DNA of 64,000 nucleotides from Nocardioides carbamazepini (lineage in GTDB: Bacteria; Actinomycetota; Actinomycetes; Propionibacteriales; Nocardioidaceae): NCBI RefSeq assembly GCF_024614185.1, contig NZ_JAHTLF010000016.1, positions 682,001 to 746,000 of the forward strand. The letters run 5' to 3'. The notes below the pieces were generated by a model. It was not told where the DNA came from. It saw only the letters and a list, made by a program, of their open reading frames with translations, and did no database searches. How positions within the stretch are numbered: position 1 is the first letter of the stretch; each line of letters begins with the position of its first letter. The translations under genes and the position numbers were made by a program. This document shows positions 54,380-62,458 of the stretch, piece by piece.

Positions 54380-54477
54380 CTGCCGAGCCCGAGGGTGATG
54401 TCGATCTCGATGTCGATGTCCTGGGTCGCCGTGAGGCTCAGGGTCTCCAGGGTGGGGGCGACGTAGGTCAGCTTCAT
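54376..54477 (-). CDS. 33-residue RiPP precursor peptide, lasso-like leader
   Basis: Encodes 33 residues. Leader 1-19 holds 'YVAPTL' (Y5, P8, L10), the YxxPxL motif bound by B1 proteins, and ends in TATQ, with Thr18 in the usual -2 position. The likely core D20-S33 reads DIDIEIDITLGLGS: alternating acidic and Ile residues, Leu/Gly turn and C-terminal Ser. A lasso core normally starts with Gly, Ala, Ser or Cys and the clusters contain an asparagine-synthetase-like cyclase; neither is seen here. GGAG precedes the ATG. The kinase gene downstream could phosphorylate Ser33. First gene of the minus-strand set. Confidence 0.8.
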   Translation of the reverse strand: MKLTYVAPTLETLSLTATQDIDIEIDITLGLGS

Positions 54478-54645
54478 GGGAGCTCCATTGGGTGCAGGAC
54501 GGAGAGGAGGGAGTGGCTCCGTCGCCGGTGCAACGCGGCTACCCGCGCGCAGGACACGGCCTGGTCCCCGGTTCAGCCGTTTTTTAACCTTCCCGGCCGT
54601 CCCGTTCCTCCGACACGGCCGCGGAGCGCGTGCCACGCTCGCGCA

Positions 54646-55749
54646 GTGACCGCCGACGTCCTCGACCTGCTCTGCCGGTTGGCGAGGAGCGCCCTCGACG
54701 CCGAGGAGGGGCATGGCGTCGAGCCGGTCCGCATCGGCGAGGCGTCCGCGGGCGACCTCCTGGACGGGGTACGCCGGCACCGGGTGCCGGAGCTGATCCA
54801 CGCGCATGCGGGGGAGCTGGGCCTGTCCGGCGAGGTGGTCCGGATCCTGGGCGCGATGGTCGACGGATCGCGGCCGCGGCGGATGGTCCACGCGTTCGAG
54901 ACGGTGCGCGCCTGGCAGCTCCTCGACGCGGCGGGGGTCGACGCGCTGGTCGTCAAGGGGATCCCGCTGGCCGTGCTGACCACCGGCCGGCCCGGCTCGC
55001 GCGGTGCGGGGGACATCGACGTGCTGGTCCGGCCCGGGGCGGCGGAGGAGGCGCACCGCCTGCTGAGCGGGGCCGGCTGGGCGCTGCACGAGCAGTGCCG
55101 GATCGAGCCGGGCATGTGGGCCTGGCGCCACGTCCAGCGCTGGGGACACACGCTCACCTATCTCGGCTCGGGTGCCGATGTCGACCTGCACTGGCGGCTC
55201 GACGCCATGCCGGGCGCCCAGCCGGACCCCGCCGTGCTGATGGAGCGGCGTACGACGGTCGAGGTCGGCGGTGTGCAGGTGCCGACTCTCGCCCCGGCCG
55301 ACGCCTTCCGTCACCTCGCCGGGCACCGCGAGGGCTGGATCTGGCTGCGCACCCTGGTCGACCTGCGCCGCCTGGCCCGGGACCCGGAGGTGTTCGCGCA
55401 GGAGCTGCCGGCGCCGGCGCTCGCCTCCCTGGCCGCGGCACGCGCGACGGTCGGGCTGCCGGACACGGTGCCCGGACGGGTGCTCGCCGCCCTGGACCGG
55501 GTGCCGGACGCCGTGCTGGCCCGCGCCCGGGCCCGCCACCGGCAGCCCGTGGCGCCCTGGGGCGGGGCGAGCACCGCTCGTGACTTCCGCGACGGGCTGG
55601 CCTCCTCCACGGGCCCTCGCGACCTCCAGCAGCTCGCGGTCGGCCTCGTGCTGCCGCCGCACGCCGCCCTGCCGGTCCGCTCCGCCACGGCCTGGGGTGG
55701 TGTGCCCCGCGCGTTCGCCCTCCGGGCCCAGCGCCTGGTGCGCCGCTGA
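54646..55749 (+). CDS. Nucleotidyltransferase family protein of the RiPP locus
   Basis: A 367-residue protein of the NTP_transf_5 (PF14907-like) group. The nucleotidyl-transfer signature is 'ALVVKGIPLAVL' and 'GSRGAGDIDVLVRPG' (GxxDxD, about 120-128), with a third acid in 'DVDLHWRLD'. Members often lie in lasso clusters with kinases, where they may add a nucleotide to the phosphorylated peptide or regulate it. The GTG start is divergent from the precursor gene, 168 bases away, so one intergenic region could serve both. No sign of a Cys-rich or membrane part. Confidence 0.8.
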   Translation: MTADVLDLLCRLARSALDAEEGHGVEPVRIGEASAGDLLDGVRRHRVPELIHAHAGELGLSGEVVRILGAMVDGSRPRRMVHAFETVRAWQLLDAAGVDALVVKGIPLAVLTTGRPGSRGAGDIDVLVRPGAAEEAHRLLSGAGWALHEQCRIEPGMWAWRHVQRWGHTLTYLGSGADVDLHWRLDAMPGAQPDPAVLMERRTTVEVGGVQVPTLAPADAFRHLAGHREGWIWLRTLVDLRRLARDPEVFAQELPAPALASLAAARATVGLPDTVPGRVLAALDRVPDAVLARARARHRQPVAPWGGASTARDFRDGLASSTGPRDLQQLAVGLVLPPHAALPVRSATAWGGVPRAFALRAQRLVRR

Positions 55750-55765
55750 CCCGGCGAGATCGGGC

Positions 55766-56506
55766 TCAGGTCCGGTGCACCTTGTGGGTCGCGGCCTGGG
55801 CGCGGGGCCTGATCACCAGCTCGTCGATGTTGACGTGTGCCGGGCGGGTGGCGACCCAGGCGATCGCGTCTGCCACGTCGTCGGCGACGAGCGGGTCGGG
55901 GACCCCCGCGTAGACCGCGTCGGCGCGCTCCTGGTCACCGGCGAAGCGGGTCAGCGAGAACTCGTCGGTGCGCACCATCCCCGGCGCCACCTCGCAGACC
56001 CGGACCGGCTGGTCGAAGAGTTCCAGGCGCAGCGTCTCGGTGACGACCTTGGTGCCGTGCTTGGCGGCGGTGTAGCCCGCGCCGCCCTCGTAGGCGTCCC
56101 GGCCCGCGGTCGAGCCGACGTTGACGATGACGCCCGCGCCGCTCGCGACCAGGGCGGGCAGCAGGGCCTTGGTGACCTGCATCAGGCCGAGCACGTTGAC
56201 GTCGTACATCCGGCGCCACTGGTCGGGGTCCGCCGTGGCGACGGGCGCGAGGCCGAAGGCGCCGCCGGCGTTGTTGACGAGCACGTCGAGGCGGGGGCCG
56301 ACGGCGGCGGCGAGTCCCGCGACCGACGACTCCGAGGTGACGTCGCAGACGACCGCCCGGCCGCCGATCTCGGCGGCGAGCGCCTCGATCCGGTCGGCGC
56401 GGCGGGCCGCGCAGACGACCTCGAACCCCTCCCGGGCGAGGTGCCGCGCGGTGGCGGCGCCGATGCCGCTGGAGGCCCCGGTGACGACGGCGATGCGGGT
56501 GCTCAT
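55766..56506 (-). CDS. Short-chain dehydrogenase/reductase (YdfG-like)
   Basis: A 246-residue SDR: 'TGASSGIG' (9-16), 'CAARRADR' with Arg favouring NADP, 'NNAGGAFG', 'VNVGSTAG' (Ser) and 'YTAAKHG' (Tyr/Lys). The region 'PGMVRTDEFSLTRF' and 'DDVADAIAWVATRPAHVNID' resembles E. coli YdfG (3-hydroxy acid/serine dehydrogenase) relatives. Divergent from mshA and convergent with the nucleotidyltransferase. Substrate not certain. Confidence 0.88.
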   Translation of the reverse strand: MSTRIAVVTGASSGIGAATARHLAREGFEVVCAARRADRIEALAAEIGGRAVVCDVTSESSVAGLAAAVGPRLDVLVNNAGGAFGLAPVATADPDQWRRMYDVNVLGLMQVTKALLPALVASGAGVIVNVGSTAGRDAYEGGAGYTAAKHGTKVVTETLRLELFDQPVRVCEVAPGMVRTDEFSLTRFAGDQERADAVYAGVPDPLVADDVADAIAWVATRPAHVNIDELVIRPRAQAATHKVHRT

Positions 56507-56593
56507 GGACCCATCTTCGTGGATCGGGAATGCCGGGCACACTGGCAGGGTTGACCGATCGACCGGCATTGGGTGGACACAGCGGGAGGTGCG

Positions 56594-57871
56594 ATGGGGG
56601 AGACGATCGGTCGGGTCGCCATGGTCAGCCTGCACACATCCCCGCTCGACCAGCCGGGGACCGGTGACGCGGGCGGCATGAACGTCTACGTCATCGAGCT
56701 CGCCCGGCGCCTCGCCGACTGCGGCATCGAGGTCGACATCTTCACCCGGGCCACGAGCTCGCGGCTGGACGCCGTCGTACCCGTCCGCGAGGGAGTGACG
56801 GTCCACAACGTGCACGCGGGCCCCTTCGAGGGGCTGACCAAGGACCAGCTGCCCGGCCAGCTCTGCGTCTTCGCCCGCGAGGTGCTGCGCGCCGAGGCCG
56901 CGCACCCGGCCGGCCACTTCGACATCGTCCACTCCCACTACTGGCTCTCCGGCCAGGTCGGCGCGCTCGCCCGCGACCGCTGGGGCGTGCCGCTCGTGCA
57001 CTCCATGCACACCATGGCGAAGGTCAAGAACGAGGCGCTCGCCGTCGGGGACAGCCCCGAGCCGCAGGCCCGGGTCATCGGCGAGGAGCAGGTGGTCGAG
57101 GCCGCCGACGTGCTCATCGCCAACACCGATCTCGAGGCCAAGCAGCTGATCAACCTGTACGACGCCGACCCGGGCCGGGTCGAGGTCGTCCACCCCGGCG
57201 TCGACACCGAGGTGTTCCGCTCCCTGACGCCGGCCGCCCGGGCCCGTGCCCGACGTGAGCGCGGCCTCGCCGGCGACGCGCTGGTCCTGCTCTTCGCCGG
57301 CCGGATCCAGCCGCTCAAGGCGCCCGACGTGCTGCTGCGGGCCGTCGCCGAGCTGCTCACGCGGCGCCCGGACCTGCGCCCGCGGCTGGTCGTCCCGGTC
57401 GTCGGCGGACCGTCCGGCAGCGGTCTGGAGCGGCCCGCCGCGCTCGCCAACCTCGCCGCCGAGCTGCGCATCGACGACGTGGTGCGCTTCGTGCCGCCCG
57501 TGCCGCAGCACGAGCTCGCCGACTGGTACGCCGCCGCCACCCTGGTCGCGGTGCCGTCCTACAACGAGTCCTTCGGCCTGGTCGCGGCGGAGGCCCAGGC
57601 GTCCGGCGCGCCGGTCGTCGCCGCGGCGGTCGGCGGCCTGACCACCGTCGTGCGCGACGGCCGCAGCGGCCTGCTCGTCGACACCCACGAGCCGCACGAC
57701 TGGGCCGTCGCGCTGGAGCGGGTCGTCGCCGACCCGGCCTACCGCGACCGGTTGGCGGCCGGCGCGCTGGAGCAGGCCCGGCAGTTCTCGTGGGAGGCCA
57801 CCGCCGCGCATACGGTGGAGGTCTACGAGCGCGCCCACGCGCTCCTGCGGCAGGAGGCCCGCGTCGGATGA
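56594..57871 (+). CDS. mshA: Mycothiol glycosyltransferase MshA
   Basis: A 425-residue GT4-family GT-B enzyme. N-terminal '[20 protein letters not shown]' binds myo-inositol phosphate; '[12 protein letters not shown]' and '[13 protein letters not shown]' are typical of MshA. The C-terminal half has '[13 protein letters not shown]' and '[14 protein letters not shown]' (EX7E motif). It joins UDP-GlcNAc and inositol 3-phosphate, the first step of mycothiol synthesis, which is limited to actinobacteria. GGGAGGT before the ATG. Its stop overlaps a YbjN-like gene. Confidence 0.95.
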   Translation: MGETIGRVAMVSLHTSPLDQPGTGDAGGMNVYVIELARRLADCGIEVDIFTRATSSRLDAVVPVREGVTVHNVHAGPFEGLTKDQLPGQLCVFAREVLRAEAAHPAGHFDIVHSHYWLSGQVGALARDRWGVPLVHSMHTMAKVKNEALAVGDSPEPQARVIGEEQVVEAADVLIANTDLEAKQLINLYDADPGRVEVVHPGVDTEVFRSLTPAARARARRERGLAGDALVLLFAGRIQPLKAPDVLLRAVAELLTRRPDLRPRLVVPVVGGPSGSGLERPAALANLAAELRIDDVVRFVPPVPQHELADWYAAATLVAVPSYNESFGLVAAEAQASGAPVVAAAVGGLTTVVRDGRSGLLVDTHEPHDWAVALERVVADPAYRDRLAAGALEQARQFSWEATAAHTVEVYERAHALLRQEARVG

Positions 57872-58377
57872 CCCACCCGGACCCGAACGGCCCGGCGGAC
57901 GTCGTCCGTGCCTGGCTCGACGACAACGAGATTGCCTTCGAGGAGACCGAGGAGGGCACCTTCAGCTTCTCGCTCCCGGGGGAGAAGAAGCTGCAGACCC
58001 CGGTCCGCCTCGACCTCGGGCCGCACGCGCTCGGGGTGCATGCCTTCGTGTGCCGCCGGCCCGACGAGGAGTTCGAGCGGGTCTACCGCTGGCTGCTCGA
58101 GCGCAACATGAGGATGTACGCCGTCGCGTTCGGCATCGACCACCACGGCGACATCTACCTCGACGCCCGGCTGCCGCTGTCGTCGGTCACGCCCGAGGAC
58201 CTCGACCGCCTGCTGGGCTCGGTGCTCAGCTATGCCGACTCGGCGTTCAACACCATCCTCGAGCTCGGCTTCGAGTCGTCCATCCGCAAGGAGTGGGCGT
58301 GGCGGATCGAGCGCGGCGAGTCGACCGCCAACCTGGAGGCGTTCCGGGGCTGGCTGGAGGCCGACGCGCCGGACTAA
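57868..58377 (+). CDS. YbjN-domain protein
   Basis: A 169-residue YbjN-like protein (type III secretion chaperone-like fold): '[19 protein letters not shown]', '[18 protein letters not shown]', '[19 protein letters not shown]' and '[18 protein letters not shown]'. It is almost always found after mshA in actinobacteria and is coupled to it here by ATGA. Role unknown, possibly a regulator or chaperone. The last base of its TAA stop is the first base of an inverted-repeat element. Confidence 0.88.
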   Translation: MTHPDPNGPADVVRAWLDDNEIAFEETEEGTFSFSLPGEKKLQTPVRLDLGPHALGVHAFVCRRPDEEFERVYRWLLERNMRMYAVAFGIDHHGDIYLDARLPLSSVTPEDLDRLLGSVLSYADSAFNTILELGFESSIRKEWAWRIERGESTANLEAFRGWLEADAPD

Positions 58378-58539
58378 GAGGTCCCGCCAGTAGGTGCCGC
58401 CTGCTGCGCGCCGCGATGCACGCACGCTGGCGGCGTTGCGGCCGCTCGAAAGGCGATCCAGCCTGTCTTCGCGTCCGCGCCTTGCCATCGCACGCGCCTC
58501 GCGACGCTCGCGACGTCGCCACCTACTGGCGGAACCTCT
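58377..58539. repeat. 163-bp element with 23-bp inverted ends
   Basis: The ends at 58377-58399 and 58517-58539 are inverted copies of each other, 21 of 23 bases matching (cores GCCAGTAGGTG and CACCTACTGGC). The inside is GC-rich with no start codon followed by a good frame. No target-site duplication is seen. It resembles a MITE or REP-like palindromic unit that adjoined the stop codon of the YbjN gene and lies before the leaderless promoter of the next gene. Confidence 0.8.
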
Positions 58540-58558
58540 GAATGTCGGCGGCCGACCC

Positions 58559-58564
58559 TACGGT
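58559..58564 (+). promoter_or_regulatory. -10 box of a probable leaderless transcript
   Basis: TACGGT (TANNNT) ends 6 bases before the GTG at 58571, too close for a ribosome site, so the message probably starts at the GTG. It lies 20 bases outside the inverted-repeat element. Confidence 0.4.
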
Positions 58565-58570
58565 CGGCAC

Positions 58571-59401
58571 GTGACCAGCATCGCCGACCGCAGGGCAGCG
58601 TTCCGGGCACTCCACGAGCGCGGCTGCTTCCTGCTGCCCAATCCGTGGGACCCCGGGTCCGCCCGCTATCTCGAGCATCTCGGCTTCGCCGCGCTGGCGA
58701 CCACCAGCTCGGGCGCCGCCTGGAGCCGTGGGCGTCCCGACGGATCCGCGACGCGCGACGAGGCGCTCGAGCACCTGGCCGACATCGTCGCCGCCACCGG
58801 CCTGCCGGTGAACGCCGACTTCGAGAACGGCTACGGCGACACGGCCGATGAGGTCGCCGCCAGCGTGGCCCTCGCCGTGGAGACCGGCGTCGCGGGCCTG
58901 TCGGTGGAGGACGCCCTCGGCGGCGAGCCCTACGCCCTCGACGTGGCGGTGGAGCGCATCAGCGCGGCCCGGGAGGCGATCGACGCCAGCGGTCACGACG
59001 TACTGCTCGTCGGGCGGGCCGAGGGCTTCATCATCGGCCGGCCCGACCTGGCCGAGGTCGTGGCCCGGCTGCGCGCCTACGCCGCCGCCGGTGCCGACTG
59101 CCTCTACGCGCCCGGCGTCGGCGATCCGGCCGCGATCCGCGCGATCGTCGAGGCGGTCGCGCCCAAGCCGGTCAACGTCCTGGTGGGCGGCCCGAGCCCG
59201 GTGACGGTCGCCGACCTCGCGGCGCTCGGCGTACGCCGGATCAGCGTCGGGGGCGCACTGGCCCGCTCGGCCTGGGGCGGCTTCGAGCGCGCTGCCGCGG
59301 GCCTGGTGGAGGGGCGGTTCGACGGCTTCGACGGATCCGCGGCCGGCGCCGACCTCAACGCCCTGTTCCGCAACGGGCCGGAGGCGGACCAGCAGCGCTG
59401 A
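58571..59401 (+). CDS. Isocitrate lyase/PEP mutase family protein
   Basis: A 276-residue TIM-barrel of the ICL/PEP-mutase superfamily. 'CFLLPNPWDPGSARYLEHLG' at the start, 'LATTSSGAAWS', metal-binding 'LPVNADFENGYGD' (Asp, Glu), 'GLSVEDALG' and 'GRAEGFI'. The catalytic Cys loop of isocitrate and methylisocitrate lyases (KKCGH) is missing, so it belongs to the group of oxaloacetate/phosphono- or unspecified C-C lyases. GTG start. No functional neighbours. Confidence 0.85.
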   Translation: MTSIADRRAAFRALHERGCFLLPNPWDPGSARYLEHLGFAALATTSSGAAWSRGRPDGSATRDEALEHLADIVAATGLPVNADFENGYGDTADEVAASVALAVETGVAGLSVEDALGGEPYALDVAVERISAAREAIDASGHDVLLVGRAEGFIIGRPDLAEVVARLRAYAAAGADCLYAPGVGDPAAIRAIVEAVAPKPVNVLVGGPSPVTVADLAALGVRRISVGGALARSAWGGFERAAAGLVEGRFDGFDGSAAGADLNALFRNGPEADQQR

Positions 59402-59434
59402 TCCGCCTCCGGTGTCCCCGGTGGGCCGGCTGGC

Positions 59435-60721
59435 TCAGCGGCGTACCTTCCACTTCACGACGGTCGGCGTGGTCTCGACCTGGCCGGAGGTCCCGACCGA
59501 GCGGATCTTGACCTTGTGCTTGCCGGGCGCGAGCTTCTTGACCTTGAGCGGCGACGAGCAGGCCTTCCAGGCCTTCGCGTCGACCTTGCACTGGAAGGTC
59601 ACCTCGGCCTTGTCGGCGGTGAAGCCGATGGTCGCCTTCCGCTTCGTGGTGACCTTCTTCGGCTTGCTCGTGATGGTGGTGTTGCCGGGCGCATCGGTCT
59701 TGACGACCAGGTCGACGCTCGTGACGAAGCCACCGTCCGGGTTGCTGTCGTCGGTCACGAAGAGCCGCCAGGTGCCGTTCGGCGCGCTTCCGTTGAAGAC
59801 GCTGAGCGCGGCGCCGTACGGTCCGGCGGGGGCGGGCGGGGTGAAGGCCTCGGCGTTGTCGTTGTTGGTCGGCCGGTACGTGCCGGTCGGACACGGTCCG
59901 GCCGTCGGCATCGCCGGTGCCGAGTCGTCGAAGCGCCAGTCGACGTCGTTCACGTCCCCGGTCCCGCAGGTGTCGGACACGAGCAGCGTGCTGGCCCCGG
60001 TCGGGCCGACCAGCAGGACGTCGAGGTCGGTCGGCCAGGTGTGGCTGACCCCGTTGAGGCGGACATCGAGGTCGGTGATGCTGCCGGCCTGGCCGCTGAC
60101 GTCGAGCTGGTACGGGTAGGGCGCGGCGTTGCCGGTGACCGGGACGTCGATCACCGAGGACTCGGTCGTGATCCGCACCGAGAACCCGCCGTTGATCGTC
60201 CCGACGTCGCCCCCGGCGTCGTCGACGACGTAGAGGGTCCACGAGCCCACCGGATTGCGGCCGTCGAAGGCGGACAGCGACGCCGCGACCGTGAGTCCGG
60301 CCGGCGTGTTGTCGCCCTCCGCCACGTTGGTGGGCCGGAACGAGCCACTGGCACAGCCGGCACCCGGCAGGCCGGCGGCGGCCTCGTCGTCGAACGTGAA
60401 CGTGCCGTTGACCGGTCCACCGCCACAGGCGTCGGACATCAGCTTGACGGCCTGGTTGCCGTCGCCGGGTGCGCGGAGGTAGACGTCCAGGTCCGCGGCG
60501 AAGGTGTGCGAGAGGTTGGTCAGGACGACATCGACATCGGTGATGCTGCCGCCGAACGGTGAGACCGTCACGGACCTGGTGACGGTGGCGACGTCCGCGA
60601 TGGCGATCGGCGCGCTGTTGGTGAAGGTCCCGGATGCTGCCTGGGCGGGACTTGCGGTGGCGAGGCCGGCGAGGCCTCCGAGAGTGATGACGCCTGCGGT
60701 CATCAGCGCGAGACGGCGCAT
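59435..60721 (-). CDS. Secreted protein with two P-domain-like repeats
   Basis: A 428-residue exported protein. Signal: 'RRLALMTAGVITLGGLAGLA' to AQA-A (about 28). Residues about 30-170 and 180-335 are two repeats of a proprotein-convertase P-domain-like beta fold: 'GGSITDVDVVLTNLSHTFAA' / 'AGSITDLDVRLNGVSHTWPT', 'DLDVYLRAP' / 'DLDVLLVGP', and 'NPVGSWTLYVVDDAGGD' / 'APNGTWRLFVTDDSNPD'. The last 90 residues are a Lys-rich beta domain with paired Cys. No protease domain is attached, so it may bind carbohydrate or protein on the cell surface. ATG start. Confidence 0.85.
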   Translation of the reverse strand: MRRLALMTAGVITLGGLAGLATASPAQAASGTFTNSAPIAIADVATVTRSVTVSPFGGSITDVDVVLTNLSHTFAADLDVYLRAPGDGNQAVKLMSDACGGGPVNGTFTFDDEAAAGLPGAGCASGSFRPTNVAEGDNTPAGLTVAASLSAFDGRNPVGSWTLYVVDDAGGDVGTINGGFSVRITTESSVIDVPVTGNAAPYPYQLDVSGQAGSITDLDVRLNGVSHTWPTDLDVLLVGPTGASTLLVSDTCGTGDVNDVDWRFDDSAPAMPTAGPCPTGTYRPTNNDNAEAFTPPAPAGPYGAALSVFNGSAPNGTWRLFVTDDSNPDGGFVTSVDLVVKTDAPGNTTITSKPKKVTTKRKATIGFTADKAEVTFQCKVDAKAWKACSSPLKVKKLAPGKHKVKIRSVGTSGQVETTPTVVKWKVRR

Positions 60722-60811
60722 GGCTGGACCTTTCCGAGGGAGTGAGGTGCTGACCTTCTCCAGACCCCCGGACCCCCGGCCGTGATACGTCGACTTTCGC
60801 TGGGCGCCCCG

Positions 60812-61957
60812 TCACCCGCCCGTGTGGAGTCGGCTCGCCTGCCGGGTCAGGTGATCGCGCTCAGCGGTGTTGCTCGCCCGTCGCGCGGCGATCGCGTAGC
60901 GGCGGGCCGCCTCCTCCCGGTCGCCGGCCCGCTCGTGCAGCCAGGCCGCGACGGCGTCGCGTCGGGGGAGGTCGTCCGGCAGGCCCTCGACCTGCCGCAG
61001 GCCGGCCAGCGGTCCGTCCACCTCGCCCACCGCGACGGCACGGTTGAGCGCGACGACCGGGCTCGGGGCGAGACGCAGCAGTTCGTCGTACCACTCCAGG
61101 ATCTGCGGCCAGTCGGTCTCCTCCGCACTCGCGGCGTCGTCGTGGAGCGCCGCGATCGCCGCCTGGGCCTGGTACTCGCCGAGGGCGTCGCGCGCCAGTG
61201 CCGCCTGCAGCACGGCGACACCCTCCGCGACCATCGCGGTGTCCCACCGTGAGCGGTCCTGCTCGGCGAGGGGGACCAGCGCCCCGGCAGGGGTACGCCG
61301 GGCCCGGCGGCGGGCGTGGTGCAGCAGCATCAGCGCGAGCAGGCCGTCGACCTCGGGGTCGTCGGTCGCGGCCGCGAGCTGGCGGGTCAGGCGGATGGCC
61401 TCCTCGGCCAGGTCGACGGTGCCGGTGAAGCCCTCGTTGAAGACGAGGTAGAGCACCCGCAGCACCGCGCCGACCTCGCCGGGACGGTCGAAGGGCTCGC
61501 CGCTGACGGTGCGCTTGGCGCGAGAGATCCGCTGCGCCATGGTCGCCTCGGGCACCAGGAACGCCTCCGCGATCTGGGCCGTGGTGAGGCCGCCGACGGC
61601 CCGCAGCGTCAACGCGATCGCCGACGCCGCGGTGAGGGCCGGGTGGCAGCAGCGGCTCAGCAGGAGCAGTGTGTCGTCGGCCTGCTCGACCGGGCCGGGC
61701 TCGGGCTCCAGGTGGACCCGCAGCTCGCGACGCTCACGGGCGTACGACGCGCGCTGGGCGTCGACGAGCTTGCGGCCGGCGACCGTGATCAGCCACGCAC
61801 GCGGGTTGTCCGGCCGGCGCTCCGGCCAGTGCCGCAGCGCCTCGATCAGCGCCTCCTGGACGGCGTCCTCGGCCGCCGCGAAGTCGGCTCCGCGGCGGAC
61901 GAGGACACCCAGGACCTGCGGCGTCAGCGCGCGCAGGTCCACGCCCAGGTCGGTCAT
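60812..61957 (-). CDS. ECF sigma factor, ECF42-like, with C-terminal TPR-type extension
   Basis: A 381-residue ECF sigma factor: region 2 in 'FAAAEDAVQEALIEALRHWP' and 'NPRAWLITVAGRKLVDAQR', region 4 in 'LTTAQIAEAFLVPEATMAQRI'. A C-terminal part of about 200 residues has helical repeats with 'PLAEQDRSRWDTAMVAEG', as in ECF42 proteins where that part controls activity. Its ATG overlaps the stop of the upstream YCII/DGPF gene, the standard partner for ECF42. No anti-sigma factor gene is present. Targets include the DGPF gene in known cases. Confidence 0.92.
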   Translation of the reverse strand: MTDLGVDLRALTPQVLGVLVRRGADFAAAEDAVQEALIEALRHWPERRPDNPRAWLITVAGRKLVDAQRASYARERRELRVHLEPEPGPVEQADDTLLLLSRCCHPALTAASAIALTLRAVGGLTTAQIAEAFLVPEATMAQRISRAKRTVSGEPFDRPGEVGAVLRVLYLVFNEGFTGTVDLAEEAIRLTRQLAAATDDPEVDGLLALMLLHHARRRARRTPAGALVPLAEQDRSRWDTAMVAEGVAVLQAALARDALGEYQAQAAIAALHDDAASAEETDWPQILEWYDELLRLAPSPVVALNRAVAVGEVDGPLAGLRQVEGLPDDLPRRDAVAAWLHERAGDREEAARRYAIAARRASNTAERDHLTRQASRLHTGG

Positions 61958-62367
61958 TCCGTGACGACCGGCGGCTCGCCGTAGAACGGACGCACCTCGA
62001 TCCACTCGTGGATCGGCCTCCCGCCCGGGCCCGGTGCCGAGGAGAGCCGCGCGGCGGCCTCGTAGGCCCGCTCCTGGCTGTCGACGTCGATGACCATCCA
62101 GCCGGCGATCAGGTCCTTGGTCTCCGCGAACGGCCCGTCGGTGACCGGCGGGCGGCCCTCGCCGTCGTACCGGACGAAGGTGCCCTCGGGCGAGAGCGCC
62201 TGCTCGTCGACGAACTCGCCGCGCTCGCGCAGCTCGTCGGCGACCTGCCGCATGAAGTCGATGTGCGCGGTGACCTCCTCCGGCGCCCACTGGTCCATCG
62301 GCACGAGGTCGTCCTTGGCGATCGCGTGGTCGCCGCGGTAGTGCTTGAGCAAGAGGTACTTCGTCAT
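61954..62367 (-). CDS. YCII-related DGPF protein, partner of ECF42
   Basis: A 137-residue protein of the YCII (DUF1330/YciI-like) ferredoxin-like fold. 'YLLLKHYRGD', the eponymous 'VTDGPFAETKDLIAGWMVID', and 'HEWIEVRPF' near the end. Coupled to the ECF42-like sigma factor by ATGA. In actinobacteria this pair is conserved; the DGPF protein's function is not settled. Confidence 0.92.
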   Translation of the reverse strand: MTKYLLLKHYRGDHAIAKDDLVPMDQWAPEEVTAHIDFMRQVADELRERGEFVDEQALSPEGTFVRYDGEGRPPVTDGPFAETKDLIAGWMVIDVDSQERAYEAAARLSSAPGPGGRPIHEWIEVRPFYGEPPVVTE

Positions 62368-62458
62368 GGTGCATCTCCTCAGGTTCCGAGGCGGCCATCT
62401 TGCCGCCTTCACCTGGGAGACGGAGTCGCCGACGTCTTCTCGACATCGGCCGGCCCAC

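Noticed and set aside
52722..54477. Plain lasso peptide cluster
   Set aside because: The leader motif, B1, B2 and kinase fit, but no asparagine-synthetase-like cyclase is in the window and the core lacks the normal first residue. I report a lasso-like RiPP cluster instead.
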